Below are positions 56,953 through 64,000 of a stretch of 64,000 nucleotides of DNA, in pieces (within the stretch, counting starts at the first letter, position 1; the number at the start of each line of letters is the position of its first letter). The position numbers and the translations under genes are program-made. Under the pieces are notes generated by a model. The model searched no databases, was not told the DNA's origin, and saw only the letters and a program-made list of their open reading frames with translations. This stretch comes from Pantoea rwandensis (GTDB lineage Bacteria > Pseudomonadota > Gammaproteobacteria > Enterobacterales > Enterobacteriaceae): positions 3,286,001 to 3,350,000 of the forward strand of contig NZ_CP009454.1 in assembly GCF_000759475.1 (NCBI RefSeq), read 5' to 3'.

Positions 56953-57682
56953 ATGAGTATTCAACTAAACGCCATAAACTGTTTTTTACGGTGCCCATCA
57001 GGCACTGTTCGATATCAACCTGGCTTGCCCGCAGGGAGAGACGCTGGTGTTGCTCGGGCCGAGTGGCGCGGGTAAAAGTTCGCTCCTGCGCGTCCTCAAT
57101 CTGCTGGAGCAGCCGCGTTCCGGCAGCTTGCAGATTGCCGGGAATCACTTCGACTTCAGCAAAGCGCCGTCAGACAGCGCTATTCGTGAACTGCGCCAAA
57201 ACGTGGGCATGGTGTTCCAGCAATACAATCTGTGGCCGCACCTCAGCGTGGTGCAGAATCTGATTGAAGCACCGTGTCGCGTGCTTGGTCTCAGCAAAGA
57301 AGCCGCGCGCGCGCGCGCTGATAAACTGCTGGAACGTCTGCGTCTGACCCCTTTTGCCGATCGTTTTCCCTTGCATCTTTCCGGTGGCCAGCAACAGCGT
57401 GTGGCGATTGCCCGAGCGTTGATGATGGAGCCGCAGGTGCTGTTGTTTGACGAACCCACCGCAGCCCTCGACCCTGAAATCACCGCGCAGATCGTCAGCA
57501 TCATTCGTGAGCTGGCACAGACGCAGATCACTCAGGTGATTGTGACCCACGAAGTGGAAGTGGCGCGTAAAACCGCCAGCCGCGTGGTGTACATGGAGAA
57601 CGGCCATATCGTTGAGCAAGGCGATGCCAGCCACTTTACACAGCCGCAAACCGAAGCGTTTGCACATTATCTTTCGCACTAA
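56953..57682 (+). pseudogene. artP: artP, arginine ABC transporter ATPase, frameshifted at codon 12
   Basis: ATPase of the ArtPQM-I/J arginine importer. ATG 56953 encodes [11 protein letters not shown], then six T residues at 56982-56987 (five would keep the frame) shift it into a short dead end. The +1 frame continues [10 protein letters not shown] and, apart from this base, the whole 242-residue E. coli-like protein is intact: Walker [11 protein letters not shown]-loop QQYNLW, signature [10 protein letters not shown], Walker [13 protein letters not shown]-loop THEVE. A GTG at 57047 with GGGAG 8 bases upstream could start a 211-residue form lacking the first 31 residues, including the A-loop Tyr12. 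A sequencing error is at least as likely as a real mutation, because everything else is conserved. Confidence 0.9.
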
Positions 57683-57697
57683 GTCAGGATGCATCTA

Positions 57698-58429
57698 ATG
57701 AAAAAAGTCGTACTTGCTGCACTGCTTGCCGGTCTGAGCCTCAGCGCTTCTGCTGCGCAAACCCTGCGTTTTGCCACCGAAGCTTCATATCCTCCGTTTG
57801 AATTTGTCGACTCTGACAACAAGATTCAGGGCTTCGATGTCGATCTGGCCAATGCGCTGTGTAAAGAGATTGATGCGACCTGTACTTTCACTAATCAGGC
57901 GTTTGACAGCCTGATCCCAAGCCTGAAATTCCGTCGTTTTGACGCCGTAATGGCGGGTATGGATATCACCCCAGAGCGTGAAAAGCAGGTGCTGTTCTCC
58001 AAGCCTTACTACGATAATTCCGCGATCTTTATTGCCCAGAAAGGCAAGCTGGCGAACGTTGATGCGCTGAAAGGTAAACGCGTTGGCGTTCAGAACGGCA
58101 CCACGCACCAGAAATATCTGTCTGATAAACACAGCGACATCACCGTTGTGCCTTATGATAGCTACCAGAACGCGGTTCTGGACCTGAAAAATGGTCGTAT
58201 CGATGCGGTATTTGGTGACACCGCCGTGGTGAACGAATGGCTGAAACAGAATGCCAACCTCGCACCATTGGGTGAGAAAGTGACCGATAAAGATTACTTC
58301 GGTACCGGTCTGGGTATCGCCGTCCGTCAGGGCAACACCGAGCTGCAGGGCAAATTCAACACCGCCCTGGAAAAGATCAAAGCTGACGGCACCTACAAAA
58401 CCATCTACAACAAATGGTTCCAGCAGTAA
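57698..58429 (+). CDS. artI: Arginine-related periplasmic binding protein ArtI
   Basis: Solute-binding protein of the ArtPQM importer. Signal peptide cleaved after ASA near residue 19; SBP_bac_3 fold with FATEASYPPFEF, AFDSLIPSLKFRRFD and GVQNGTTHQKYL. I chose ATG 57698 (MKKVVLAALLAG), AGGA 8 bases upstream, 243 residues as in E. coli; the frame start at 57689 adds three residues. Second gene of artPIQM; a close paralogue of ArtJ encoded 1.6 kb downstream. Confidence 0.97.
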   Translation: MKKVVLAALLAGLSLSASAAQTLRFATEASYPPFEFVDSDNKIQGFDVDLANALCKEIDATCTFTNQAFDSLIPSLKFRRFDAVMAGMDITPEREKQVLFSKPYYDNSAIFIAQKGKLANVDALKGKRVGVQNGTTHQKYLSDKHSDITVVPYDSYQNAVLDLKNGRIDAVFGDTAVVNEWLKQNANLAPLGEKVTDKDYFGTGLGIAVRQGNTELQGKFNTALEKIKADGTYKTIYNKWFQQ

Positions 58430-58435
58430 TCCCTG

Positions 58436-59149
58436 ATGAATGAAATGATTCCACTCGCAAGCGCCGCCGGCATGACTGTCGGCCTTGCTGTTTGTGCACT
58501 GATCGCCGGCCTTGTGCTGGCGATGATTTTTGCTGGCTGGGAAACCGTCCGCTGGAAACCGCTGGCGTGGATCGGTACCGCGCTGGTGACGCTGATCCGT
58601 GGCCTGCCGGAAATTCTGGTGGTGCTGTTTGTCTACTTTGGTGCCTCACAGCTGCTACTGACCTTATCCGATGGCTTCCATATCAATCTGGGCTTGTTCA
58701 GCATTCCCGTGCAGGTACAGATTGAAAACTTCGACGTCAGCCCCTTCCTGTGCGGTGTGATTGCCCTCGCGATGCTTTATTCTGCCTATGCCTCCCAAAC
58801 GTTGCGCGGCGCACTGAAAGCCGTGCCTGTGGGCCAATGGGAATCCGGCCAGGCGTTGGGTATGAAGAAGTCGGCGATTTTTTTCCGCCTGATCATGCCG
58901 CAAATGTGGCGTCATGCGCTGCCGGGTCTTGGCAATCAGTGGTTGGTGTTACTGAAAGATACTGCGTTGGTGTCGCTGATTAGCGTGAATGACATCATGC
59001 TGCAAACCAAAAGCATTGCCACGCGCACACAAGAACCCTTTACCTGGTATCTGGTGGCTGCGGCCGTCTACCTGATTATTACGCTGTTCAGTCAGGCGAT
59101 ACTGCGCCGTATTGAATCGCGCACCACGCGTTTTGAACGGGGAGCCTGA
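58436..59149 (+). CDS. artQ: Arginine ABC transporter permease ArtQ
   Basis: Inner-membrane permease of the arginine importer, paired with ArtM. Five hydrophobic segments and the HisQM-type EAA loop ([27 protein letters not shown]). [17 protein letters not shown] is the conserved first periplasmic-side motif. 237 against 238 residues. Begins 6 bases after artI. Confidence 0.97.
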   Translation: MNEMIPLASAAGMTVGLAVCALIAGLVLAMIFAGWETVRWKPLAWIGTALVTLIRGLPEILVVLFVYFGASQLLLTLSDGFHINLGLFSIPVQVQIENFDVSPFLCGVIALAMLYSAYASQTLRGALKAVPVGQWESGQALGMKKSAIFFRLIMPQMWRHALPGLGNQWLVLLKDTALVSLISVNDIMLQTKSIATRTQEPFTWYLVAAAVYLIITLFSQAILRRIESRTTRFERGA

Positions 59150-59152
59150 CGC

Positions 59153-59821
59153 ATGCTGGATTACTTACCCGAGCTCCTGAAAGGGTTGCATACCAGTCTG
59201 ACCCTGACGGTGGCATCACTGATTGCCGCGCTGCTGCTGTCGCTGCTGTGCACCATCGTGCTCTCACTGAAAGTCCCGGTGCTGAACTGGCTGGTAAAAG
59301 GCTACATCACGGTATTTACCGGCACCCCACTGCTGGTGCAAATCTTCCTGATTTATTACGGCCCAGGCCAGTTTCCCAGCATTCAAAATGTGCCGTGGTT
59401 ATGGCATTTGCTATCACAGCCCTGGCTTTGCGCGCTGATTGCGCTGTCGCTCAACAGTGCAGCCTATACCACTCAACTGTTCTACGGTGCAGTTCGCGCT
59501 ATCCCCTCCGGGCAGTGGCAATCCTGCGCTGCGCTGGGTATGAATCGCAAAGACACGCTGCGTATCCTGCTGCCGTATGCGTTTAAACGTGCTCTATCTT
59601 CTTACTCAAACGAAGTGGTGCTGGTGTTTAAAAGTACCTCACTGGCGTACACCATAACGTTGATGGAAGTGATGGGACACGGTCAGTTGCTGTATGGGCG
59701 CACCTATGACATCACGGTGTATGCCGCTGCCGGGCTGATCTATCTGGTGGTCAACGGTTTGCTCACGTTGATGATGCGTTTAATCGAAAAGCGCGCACTG
59801 GCATTCGAACACCGCAATTGA
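59153..59821 (+). CDS. artM: Arginine ABC transporter permease ArtM
   Basis: Second permease of the arginine importer. Family motif FTGTPLLVQIFLIYYGPGQF and EAA loop CAALGMNRKDTLRILLPYAFKRALSS are present. 222 residues, as in E. coli. 3 bases after artQ. Last gene of artPIQM; a weak hairpin follows. Confidence 0.97.
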   Translation: MLDYLPELLKGLHTSLTLTVASLIAALLLSLLCTIVLSLKVPVLNWLVKGYITVFTGTPLLVQIFLIYYGPGQFPSIQNVPWLWHLLSQPWLCALIALSLNSAAYTTQLFYGAVRAIPSGQWQSCAALGMNRKDTLRILLPYAFKRALSSYSNEVVLVFKSTSLAYTITLMEVMGHGQLLYGRTYDITVYAAAGLIYLVVNGLLTLMMRLIEKRALAFEHRN

Positions 59822-59833
59822 TTGCTGTCGTGG

Positions 59834-59850
59834 CGCGATTTATCGCGTTT
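59834..59850 (+). terminator. Weak hairpin after artM
   Basis: CGCGAT-TT-ATCGCG (59834-59847) followed by TTTGTCT. Short loop and tract; possible partial terminator separating artJ. Confidence 0.45.
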
Positions 59851-59915
59851 GTCTGAGATGAAAGTGTTGCGGACAAACGCGTCATATCTCGCGCTGCTAC
59901 ACCGACAACAACATA

Positions 59916-59954
59916 TGTAATTTTTTAATCATATTATTTGCATATAAATTCATT
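59916..59954 (+). promoter_or_regulatory. ArgR operator (paired ARG boxes) of artJ
   Basis: The right 18-bp box (59937-59954) has core TGCATATAAATTCA, 9 of 10 matches to the ArgR consensus TGAAT-W4-ATTCA. The left box (59916-59933) has core TAATTTTTTAATCA, 7 of 10. They are 3 bp apart, the spacing used by ArgR hexamers. A -10-like TATTAT (59932-59937) lies between them, so bound ArgR would block the promoter. E. coli artJ is ArgR-repressed. Confidence 0.78.
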
Positions 59955-60008
59955 TGCTGGCATCGTGTAATCCGTTCTATCTCTGGCATGGTTTACAGGA
60001 GTCACATA

Positions 60009-60740
60009 ATGAAAAAATGGATTGTTGCTGCGGCGCTGGCAACACTGGCAATGAATGCTTATGCGGCGGAAAAAATTCGTTTCGCCTCTTCTGCGACCTA
60101 TCCCCCGTTTGAATCCCTCGACCACGACAACCAAATTGTCGGCTTTGATATCGATCTGGCAAAAGCCTTATGTCAGCAAATGAAAGCGGATTGCACCTTT
60201 ACCAATAACGCGTTTGACAGTTTGATCCCTTCGCTAAAATTCCGTCGTTATGATGCGGTCATCTCAGGCATGGACATCACGGCAGAGCGCAGCAAACAGG
60301 TCGATTTCACTCAGCCTTACTATGCCAACTCCGCGATTGTGATTGCCCAAAAGGGACAGTTCACCGACTTTAGCCAGTTGAAAGGTAAGCGTGTAGGGGT
60401 AGAAAACGGCACCACGCACCAGAAATACCTGCTGGAGAAACATCCAGAAGTGATCTCCGTGTCTTACGACAGTTATCAGAACGCGATTCTCGACCTGAAA
60501 AATGGTCGTCTGAACGGCGTGTTTGGTGATAGCGCGGTGGTCAATCAGTGGCTGAAGGCTAACGACGATCTCAGCGCGGTGGGTGAGCATATTACCGATA
60601 CCGAATACTTCGGCACCGGCTTAGGCATTGCGGTGCGCAAAGGCAATGCAACGCTACTGAAAGAGATGAATGACGCACTGGTGGCGCTGAAAGCCGATGG
60701 CACCTGGCAGCAAATCAACCAGAAGTGGTTCCCGGAATAA
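60009..60740 (+). CDS. artJ: Arginine-binding periplasmic protein ArtJ
   Basis: High-affinity arginine-binding protein for ArtPQM, separately transcribed. Signal peptide ends AYA near residue 19. Shares FASSATYPPFESL, NNAFDSLIPSLKFRRYD and GVENGTTHQKYLLEK with ArtI, showing a tandem duplication. I chose ATG 60009 (MKKWIVAAALAT) with AGGAG 8 bases upstream, 243 residues; the start at 59988 adds seven residues. Preceded by an ArgR operator. Confidence 0.97.
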   Translation: MKKWIVAAALATLAMNAYAAEKIRFASSATYPPFESLDHDNQIVGFDIDLAKALCQQMKADCTFTNNAFDSLIPSLKFRRYDAVISGMDITAERSKQVDFTQPYYANSAIVIAQKGQFTDFSQLKGKRVGVENGTTHQKYLLEKHPEVISVSYDSYQNAILDLKNGRLNGVFGDSAVVNQWLKANDDLSAVGEHITDTEYFGTGLGIAVRKGNATLLKEMNDALVALKADGTWQQINQKWFPE

Positions 60741-60746
60741 GCATTA

Positions 60747-60816
60747 TGGAGCCGCGTGGCGTGCCACCTGACAGGTTCTGCACGTCCTCCGTTCAGGCGG
60801 TGGCTACGTGGCTCCA
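60747..60816. repeat. Long imperfect inverted repeat artJ / rlmC
   Basis: Two arms of about 24 bases (60747-60771 and 60793-60816), mostly complementary (TGGAGCC, GTG, CACC, CTGA blocks), can form one hairpin on either strand between convergent genes. The right arm includes the last four codons and stop of rlmC. No T-run on either side, so termination would need Rho or act by mRNA protection. Confidence 0.6.
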
Positions 60817-61940
60817 CCCTTCTTAATCAGCAGCGTTAGCACTTCAAAGTGTGCGGTGTGTGGAAACATATCAAACAGCTGGACGCGGCTCACCGCGTAA
60901 TCTGCCAGGCGTGCAATATCCTGCGCCATCGTAGTGGGATTGCAGCTTGAATAGAGAATGTAGTCTGGCGCCATTTCACTGAGATAAGCACACAGCTCAG
61001 CCCCAATACCGCGACGCGGCGGATTAACCAGCACCAGCTGTGGCACCTGTTCATGCGATGTCGCGAACCGGGTGGAATCCAGCGCGGCGAAACTCACTTT
61101 ATCGAGCCCCAACTGTTCAGCCGATTGCTGCGCACAGGCAATGGCTTCCGCATTGATTTCAATACCGGTCAGCTGCATTTCAGGCGTGGCACAGTGCAAA
61201 CCGAAACCGCCCACGCCGCAGAACAGATCCCACATACTGGTCACCGGCAACTCTGCGACCCAATCACGCGCCGTGGCATACAAATCTGCTGCGACCTGCG
61301 GGTTGGTCTGAAAGAAACTCTGCGGACGAATATACAGCGGGACCTGATTGAAACATTCTGCCAGTGCCTGATCGGGCGTCAAAGCAATCTCTTCTTCCCC
61401 TTCCAAAATCGCCATGTGTACTGGCTGGATATTGGCGGAGATCACTTTTAACTGCGGCAACTGCTGCTGCAACCAGGGTAAAGCCGCGCGCAACTGCTCC
61501 AGCTTGCGGGTGGATCGCAGCACAAACCGCAGCATCATCCCACCTTGCGAACTCTCGGTAAGCAGCAGGAATTTCAGTTCGCCGCGTTGACGCGCCACGT
61601 TGTAGGGTGTCAATCCAGCGCGGGCAATAAAGGGTTTTAGCACATCAAACACCGGCGCAAAGCTGGCGGGATAGAGTGGGCAATCACACAGATCCACCGG
61701 TTCGCCATCACGCGCCATCATGCCGAAAATCGGCCGTTCGACGCTGCCGCTCACCACCATTTTGGCTTTATTACGAAAACCCTGCAGCGGCGAGGTCACC
61801 GGCGGTAAATATTCTGCCACCGCAGTCTGCGACAGCAACTGCTCGAGCAGCGACTGCTTCTCGCTGAGCTGCTGCGGATAGGGTTTCTCCAGCCACTGGC
61901 ATGAACGACAGCGACCGGCATCATAAAGCGCGCAATACAT
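60804..61940 (-). CDS. rlmC: 23S rRNA m5U747 methyltransferase RlmC (RumB)
   Basis: SAM-dependent methyltransferase making 5-methyluridine at position 747 of 23S rRNA. N-terminal 4Fe-4S cysteines: Cys3, Cys11, Cys14 and Cys87 ([22 protein letters not shown]). Catalytic domain with [12 protein letters not shown] and the nucleophile in YSSCNPTTM; no TRAM domain, as in RumB. Length 378 against 375. Downstream of ybjO. Confidence 0.96.
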   Translation of the reverse strand: MYCALYDAGRCRSCQWLEKPYPQQLSEKQSLLEQLLSQTAVAEYLPPVTSPLQGFRNKAKMVVSGSVERPIFGMMARDGEPVDLCDCPLYPASFAPVFDVLKPFIARAGLTPYNVARQRGELKFLLLTESSQGGMMLRFVLRSTRKLEQLRAALPWLQQQLPQLKVISANIQPVHMAILEGEEEIALTPDQALAECFNQVPLYIRPQSFFQTNPQVAADLYATARDWVAELPVTSMWDLFCGVGGFGLHCATPEMQLTGIEINAEAIACAQQSAEQLGLDKVSFAALDSTRFATSHEQVPQLVLVNPPRRGIGAELCAYLSEMAPDYILYSSCNPTTMAQDIARLADYAVSRVQLFDMFPHTAHFEVLTLLIKKGGAT

Positions 61941-61988
61941 GGAAAGGCCTGTATATCAAAATCGGGAGAAAAACGGGGGCAGATTGTA

Positions 61989-62453
61989 TCACCGGGCGCG
62001 GAAAAAAGCGCGGCTGCTGGCCGGCACAAACAGTAGCAGCAATACCAGCGCATCCGGTACTTTCTGCATCAACGTGTGATGAATGATCTGCGCATTGGTT
62101 TCACCAGGAATACTGAAAATTTCCGGGTAGATCCAGCCGACAGATGCCATGAGCATGTAACCGAGCACAATAATTTGCGCCACCACATAACCCCAGCGTC
62201 CGCGATTGCTGCCACGCAGCAGGGTAAAAGCACAGCGCAGTTCAAACAGAAAGATCAGCTGACTGGCGATAAAAATCAGTGTGGAATCCCACGCCTGTGC
62301 ACTGCGGTGGACAAAGTTGGCTATTTCGTCGTAACCCAGCTCATTGGCCAGCATCAGCACGCTGAGACAGCGTGTGGCAATGATGGCGATCCCCGCGACC
62401 ATCACTGGTGCAGGCGTTGAATTGGCCATCGCGTTTTTGAGGGTTTCCGACAT
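61989..62453 (-). CDS. ybjO: Inner-membrane protein YbjO
   Basis: Small membrane protein of unknown function (DUF2593). Three to four hydrophobic segments; conserved YPEIFSIPGE and LLLLFVPASSRAFF. I chose ATG 62453 (MSETLKNAMANST), with GGAG 9 bases upstream, giving 154 residues against 162; the frame start at 62486 would enter the upstream repeat side. Lies downstream of potFGHI as in E. coli, but with an ERIC element in between. Confidence 0.93.
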   Translation of the reverse strand: MSETLKNAMANSTPAPVMVAGIAIIATRCLSVLMLANELGYDEIANFVHRSAQAWDSTLIFIASQLIFLFELRCAFTLLRGSNRGRWGYVVAQIIVLGYMLMASVGWIYPEIFSIPGETNAQIIHHTLMQKVPDALVLLLLFVPASSRAFFRAR

Positions 62454-62490
62454 GGTTTGACTCCGTAACCATAAAAAAACGGGCAAGTCT

Positions 62491-62614
62491 TACCCCAAAA
62501 TAATTCACGTTTTAGCAAGGCGGCAAGTGTGCGAATCCTCAGGAGCTTACCTGAGTAAGTGACTGGGGTGAACACACGTAGCCAACGCCCCTACAACGTG
62601 AAGTATGAAGGATA
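62491..62614. repeat. ERIC element (enterobacterial repetitive intergenic consensus)
   Basis: 124-base imperfect palindrome. The core GAATCCTCAGGAGCTTAC and GTAAGTGACTGGGGTGA matches the ERIC consensus core. The ends are inverted copies (ATAATTCACGTT at 62500-62511; AACGTGAAGTATGA at 62595-62608). It sits wholly between potI and ybjO and would be transcribed from the pot operon as a long stem-loop. Confidence 0.93.
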
Positions 62615-62651
62615 AACCGGCCCGTTATTATATTGGCAAATGTTACGGGTT

Positions 62652-63497
62652 TCAGCCACGTCTGGCTTTCTGAATATCGCGTAAACGTTGCTTTTCTTCG
62701 TGCGCCATAAAGCGCCAGGCGATGAAACCGACCAGGCCGACGACAAACAAAATCAATGAGGCTAACGCATTGATCTCTGGATTGACGCCGCGTCGCACAG
62801 TAGCAAAGATCGCCATCGGCAGCGTCGTGGCGCCCGGCCCGGTGACGAAGCTGGCAATCACCAGATCATCCAGTGACAGCGTAAAGGCCAGCAGCCAACC
62901 GGTGACAATTGCCGGAGCAATCATTGGCACGGTTATCACGAAGAACACTTTCAGCGGCGTCGCCCCGAGATCCATTGCCGCTTCTTCGATGGAGCGATCC
63001 AGCTCGCGCAGGCGGGAGTTGATCACCACCGCCACGTAAGCAGTACAGAAGGTGACGTGCGCCAGCCAGATGGTGAGCATGCCACGATCGCTCGGCCAGC
63101 CGAAGGTATTGCCCATCGCCACAAACAGCAGCAGCAGTGACAACCCGGTGATCACATCTGGCATCACCAGCGGCGCGGTGAGCATAAACGCAAAACCGCT
63201 ATGCCCACGGAAACGGCCGAAACGCACGATGATCACCGCCGCCATGGTGCCCAACACCACCGCCATGGTAGCGGAGAGCGCCGCAATGGTCAGGCTGAGG
63301 CCAACGGCATCCAGCATCGCATCGTCCTGGAACAGCACTTTGTACCAGTGGAATGAGAAGCTCTCCCACACGGTGACCAGCTGCGAGCTGTTGAAGGAGT
63401 AAACCACCAGCAGCAGCATCGGCGCGTACAGGAACAGGAAGCATGCGGCCAAAATCGCCGTACGCCATGGAGAGCGAATGGTCGGTAACTGATTCAT
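62652..63497 (-). CDS. potI: Putrescine ABC transporter permease PotI
   Basis: Inner-membrane permease of the PotFGHI putrescine importer. Six hydrophobic segments; EAA loop EEAAMDLGATPLKVFFVITV with the conserved glycine; FAFTLSLDDLVIASFV-type segment. 281 residues, as in E. coli. The ATG overlaps the potH stop (ATGA), so translation is coupled. Confidence 0.97.
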   Translation of the reverse strand: MNQLPTIRSPWRTAILAACFLFLYAPMLLLVVYSFNSSQLVTVWESFSFHWYKVLFQDDAMLDAVGLSLTIAALSATMAVVLGTMAAVIIVRFGRFRGHSGFAFMLTAPLVMPDVITGLSLLLLFVAMGNTFGWPSDRGMLTIWLAHVTFCTAYVAVVINSRLRELDRSIEEAAMDLGATPLKVFFVITVPMIAPAIVTGWLLAFTLSLDDLVIASFVTGPGATTLPMAIFATVRRGVNPEINALASLILFVVGLVGFIAWRFMAHEEKQRLRDIQKARRG

Positions 63498-64000
63498 TCC
63501 TTCTCTCCTAACTCACGATTTTGATGCTTGTGGAACCAGATGATCGGCAGAATCAAAATTAACAGGATGATCACCGCCAGCGCCGAAGCCACCGGCCAGT
63601 CGCGGTTGTTAAAGAACTCCTGCCACAGGATACGGCCAATCATGATGCTGTCCGGCCCTCCCAGCAGTTCCGGGATCACGTACTCACCCACTGCCGGGAT
63701 AAACACCAGCATCGAACCGGCAATAATGCCGCCTTTGGTGAGTGGCACAATCACGCTGAAGAAGGTTTTCAGCGGACGCGCCCCCAGATCCAGCGAGGCC
63801 TCGACCAGCGAGTAGTCGATACGGGTTAACGCGGTATAGATGGGCAGCACCATAAACGGCAGATAGCAGTAAACGATACCGATATACACCGCGGTATTGG
63901 TGTAAAGAATCACCAGTGGATGATCGATAACCCCCAACCACATCAGGAAGCGGTTAAGAATACCGTTGTTGTTCAGTAAGCCCATCCACGCGTACACGCG
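63494..64000 (-). CDS. potH: Putrescine ABC transporter permease PotH, 5'-truncated by window edge
   Basis: C-terminal 168 codons of the second permease of PotFGHI; the frame is open to base 64000 and continues outside (the E. coli protein has about 317 residues). The sequence begins RVYAWMGLLNNNG and includes the EAA loop VEASLDLGARPLKTFFSVIV and IPAVGEYVIPELLGGPDSIM. Strong match to PotH. Confidence 0.95.
   Translation of the reverse strand, partial: RVYAWMGLLNNNGILNRFLMWLGVIDHPLVILYTNTAVYIGIVYCYLPFMVLPIYTALTRIDYSLVEASLDLGARPLKTFFSVIVPLTKGGIIAGSMLVFIPAVGEYVIPELLGGPDSIMIGRILWQEFFNNRDWPVASALAVIILLILILPIIWFHKHQNRELGEKE

Noticed and set aside
56982..56988. T TTT TTA resembles a -1 ribosomal slippery heptamer in artP
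   Set aside because: It is in the correct register for a -1 slip, but restoring ArtP needs a +1 (or -2) shift. A -1 slip would not enter the conserved frame.

Overview
The window is an ordinary core-chromosome segment of an enterobacterium (Enterobacterales). Both the protein sequences and the gene order match the E. coli region running from ldtD/mukB through rpsA, pfl, ftsK, clpA and art to potH. Several E. coli genes are missing between conserved neighbours: ycaL, ycaP, ycaC/M/N/K, dmsABC, serW, macAB, ybjX, aqpZ, hcp-hcr and ybjS/ybjT. An ERIC repeat lies near the right end. From the compact order and the degree of divergence I infer a Pantoea/Erwinia-type bacterium. Genus is not proven. 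All names rest on recognising protein families from the translations; nothing was searched.

Left part (1-23.7 kb), almost all on the minus strand: 3'-truncated ldtD, the chromosome-condensin operon cmoM-mukF-mukE-mukB, elyC (plus strand) tail-to-tail with ycbJ, ycaR-kdsB, ycaQ, lpxK-msbA-comEC (lipid A and a Rec2-type channel), cmk-rpsA-ihfB, and serC-aroA with an intergenic attenuator.

Middle (24-45 kb): ycaO, then the anaerobic formate unit focA-pflB-pflA with an FNR-type promoter, convergent with ycaD. Next come serS, rarA, lolA, ftsK and lrp on the minus strand, and trxB, cydDC and aat on the plus strand, followed by infA. Aat, ClpS and ClpA are three parts of the N-degron pathway and lie within 4 kb.

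Right part (45.9-64 kb): clpS-clpA, cspD, ybjD (OLD-family nuclease), lysO, poxB with a sigma-S-like promoter, ltaE, ybjQ-amiD, ybjP, the arginine importer artPIQM plus artJ (with an ArgR operator), then rlmC, ybjO, potI and part of potH.

I do not see a previously undescribed system. The points worth a second look are small: a one-base insertion in a T homopolymer that breaks artP after codon 11, a decayed 82-bp-period copy of the 3' end of amiD, an ERIC element between potI and ybjO, the ARG-box pair before artJ, FNR sites before focA, 42-bp repeats in ftsK, and a degenerate kinase motif in YcbJ. No tRNA, rRNA, CRISPR, phage or insertion sequence was recognised.
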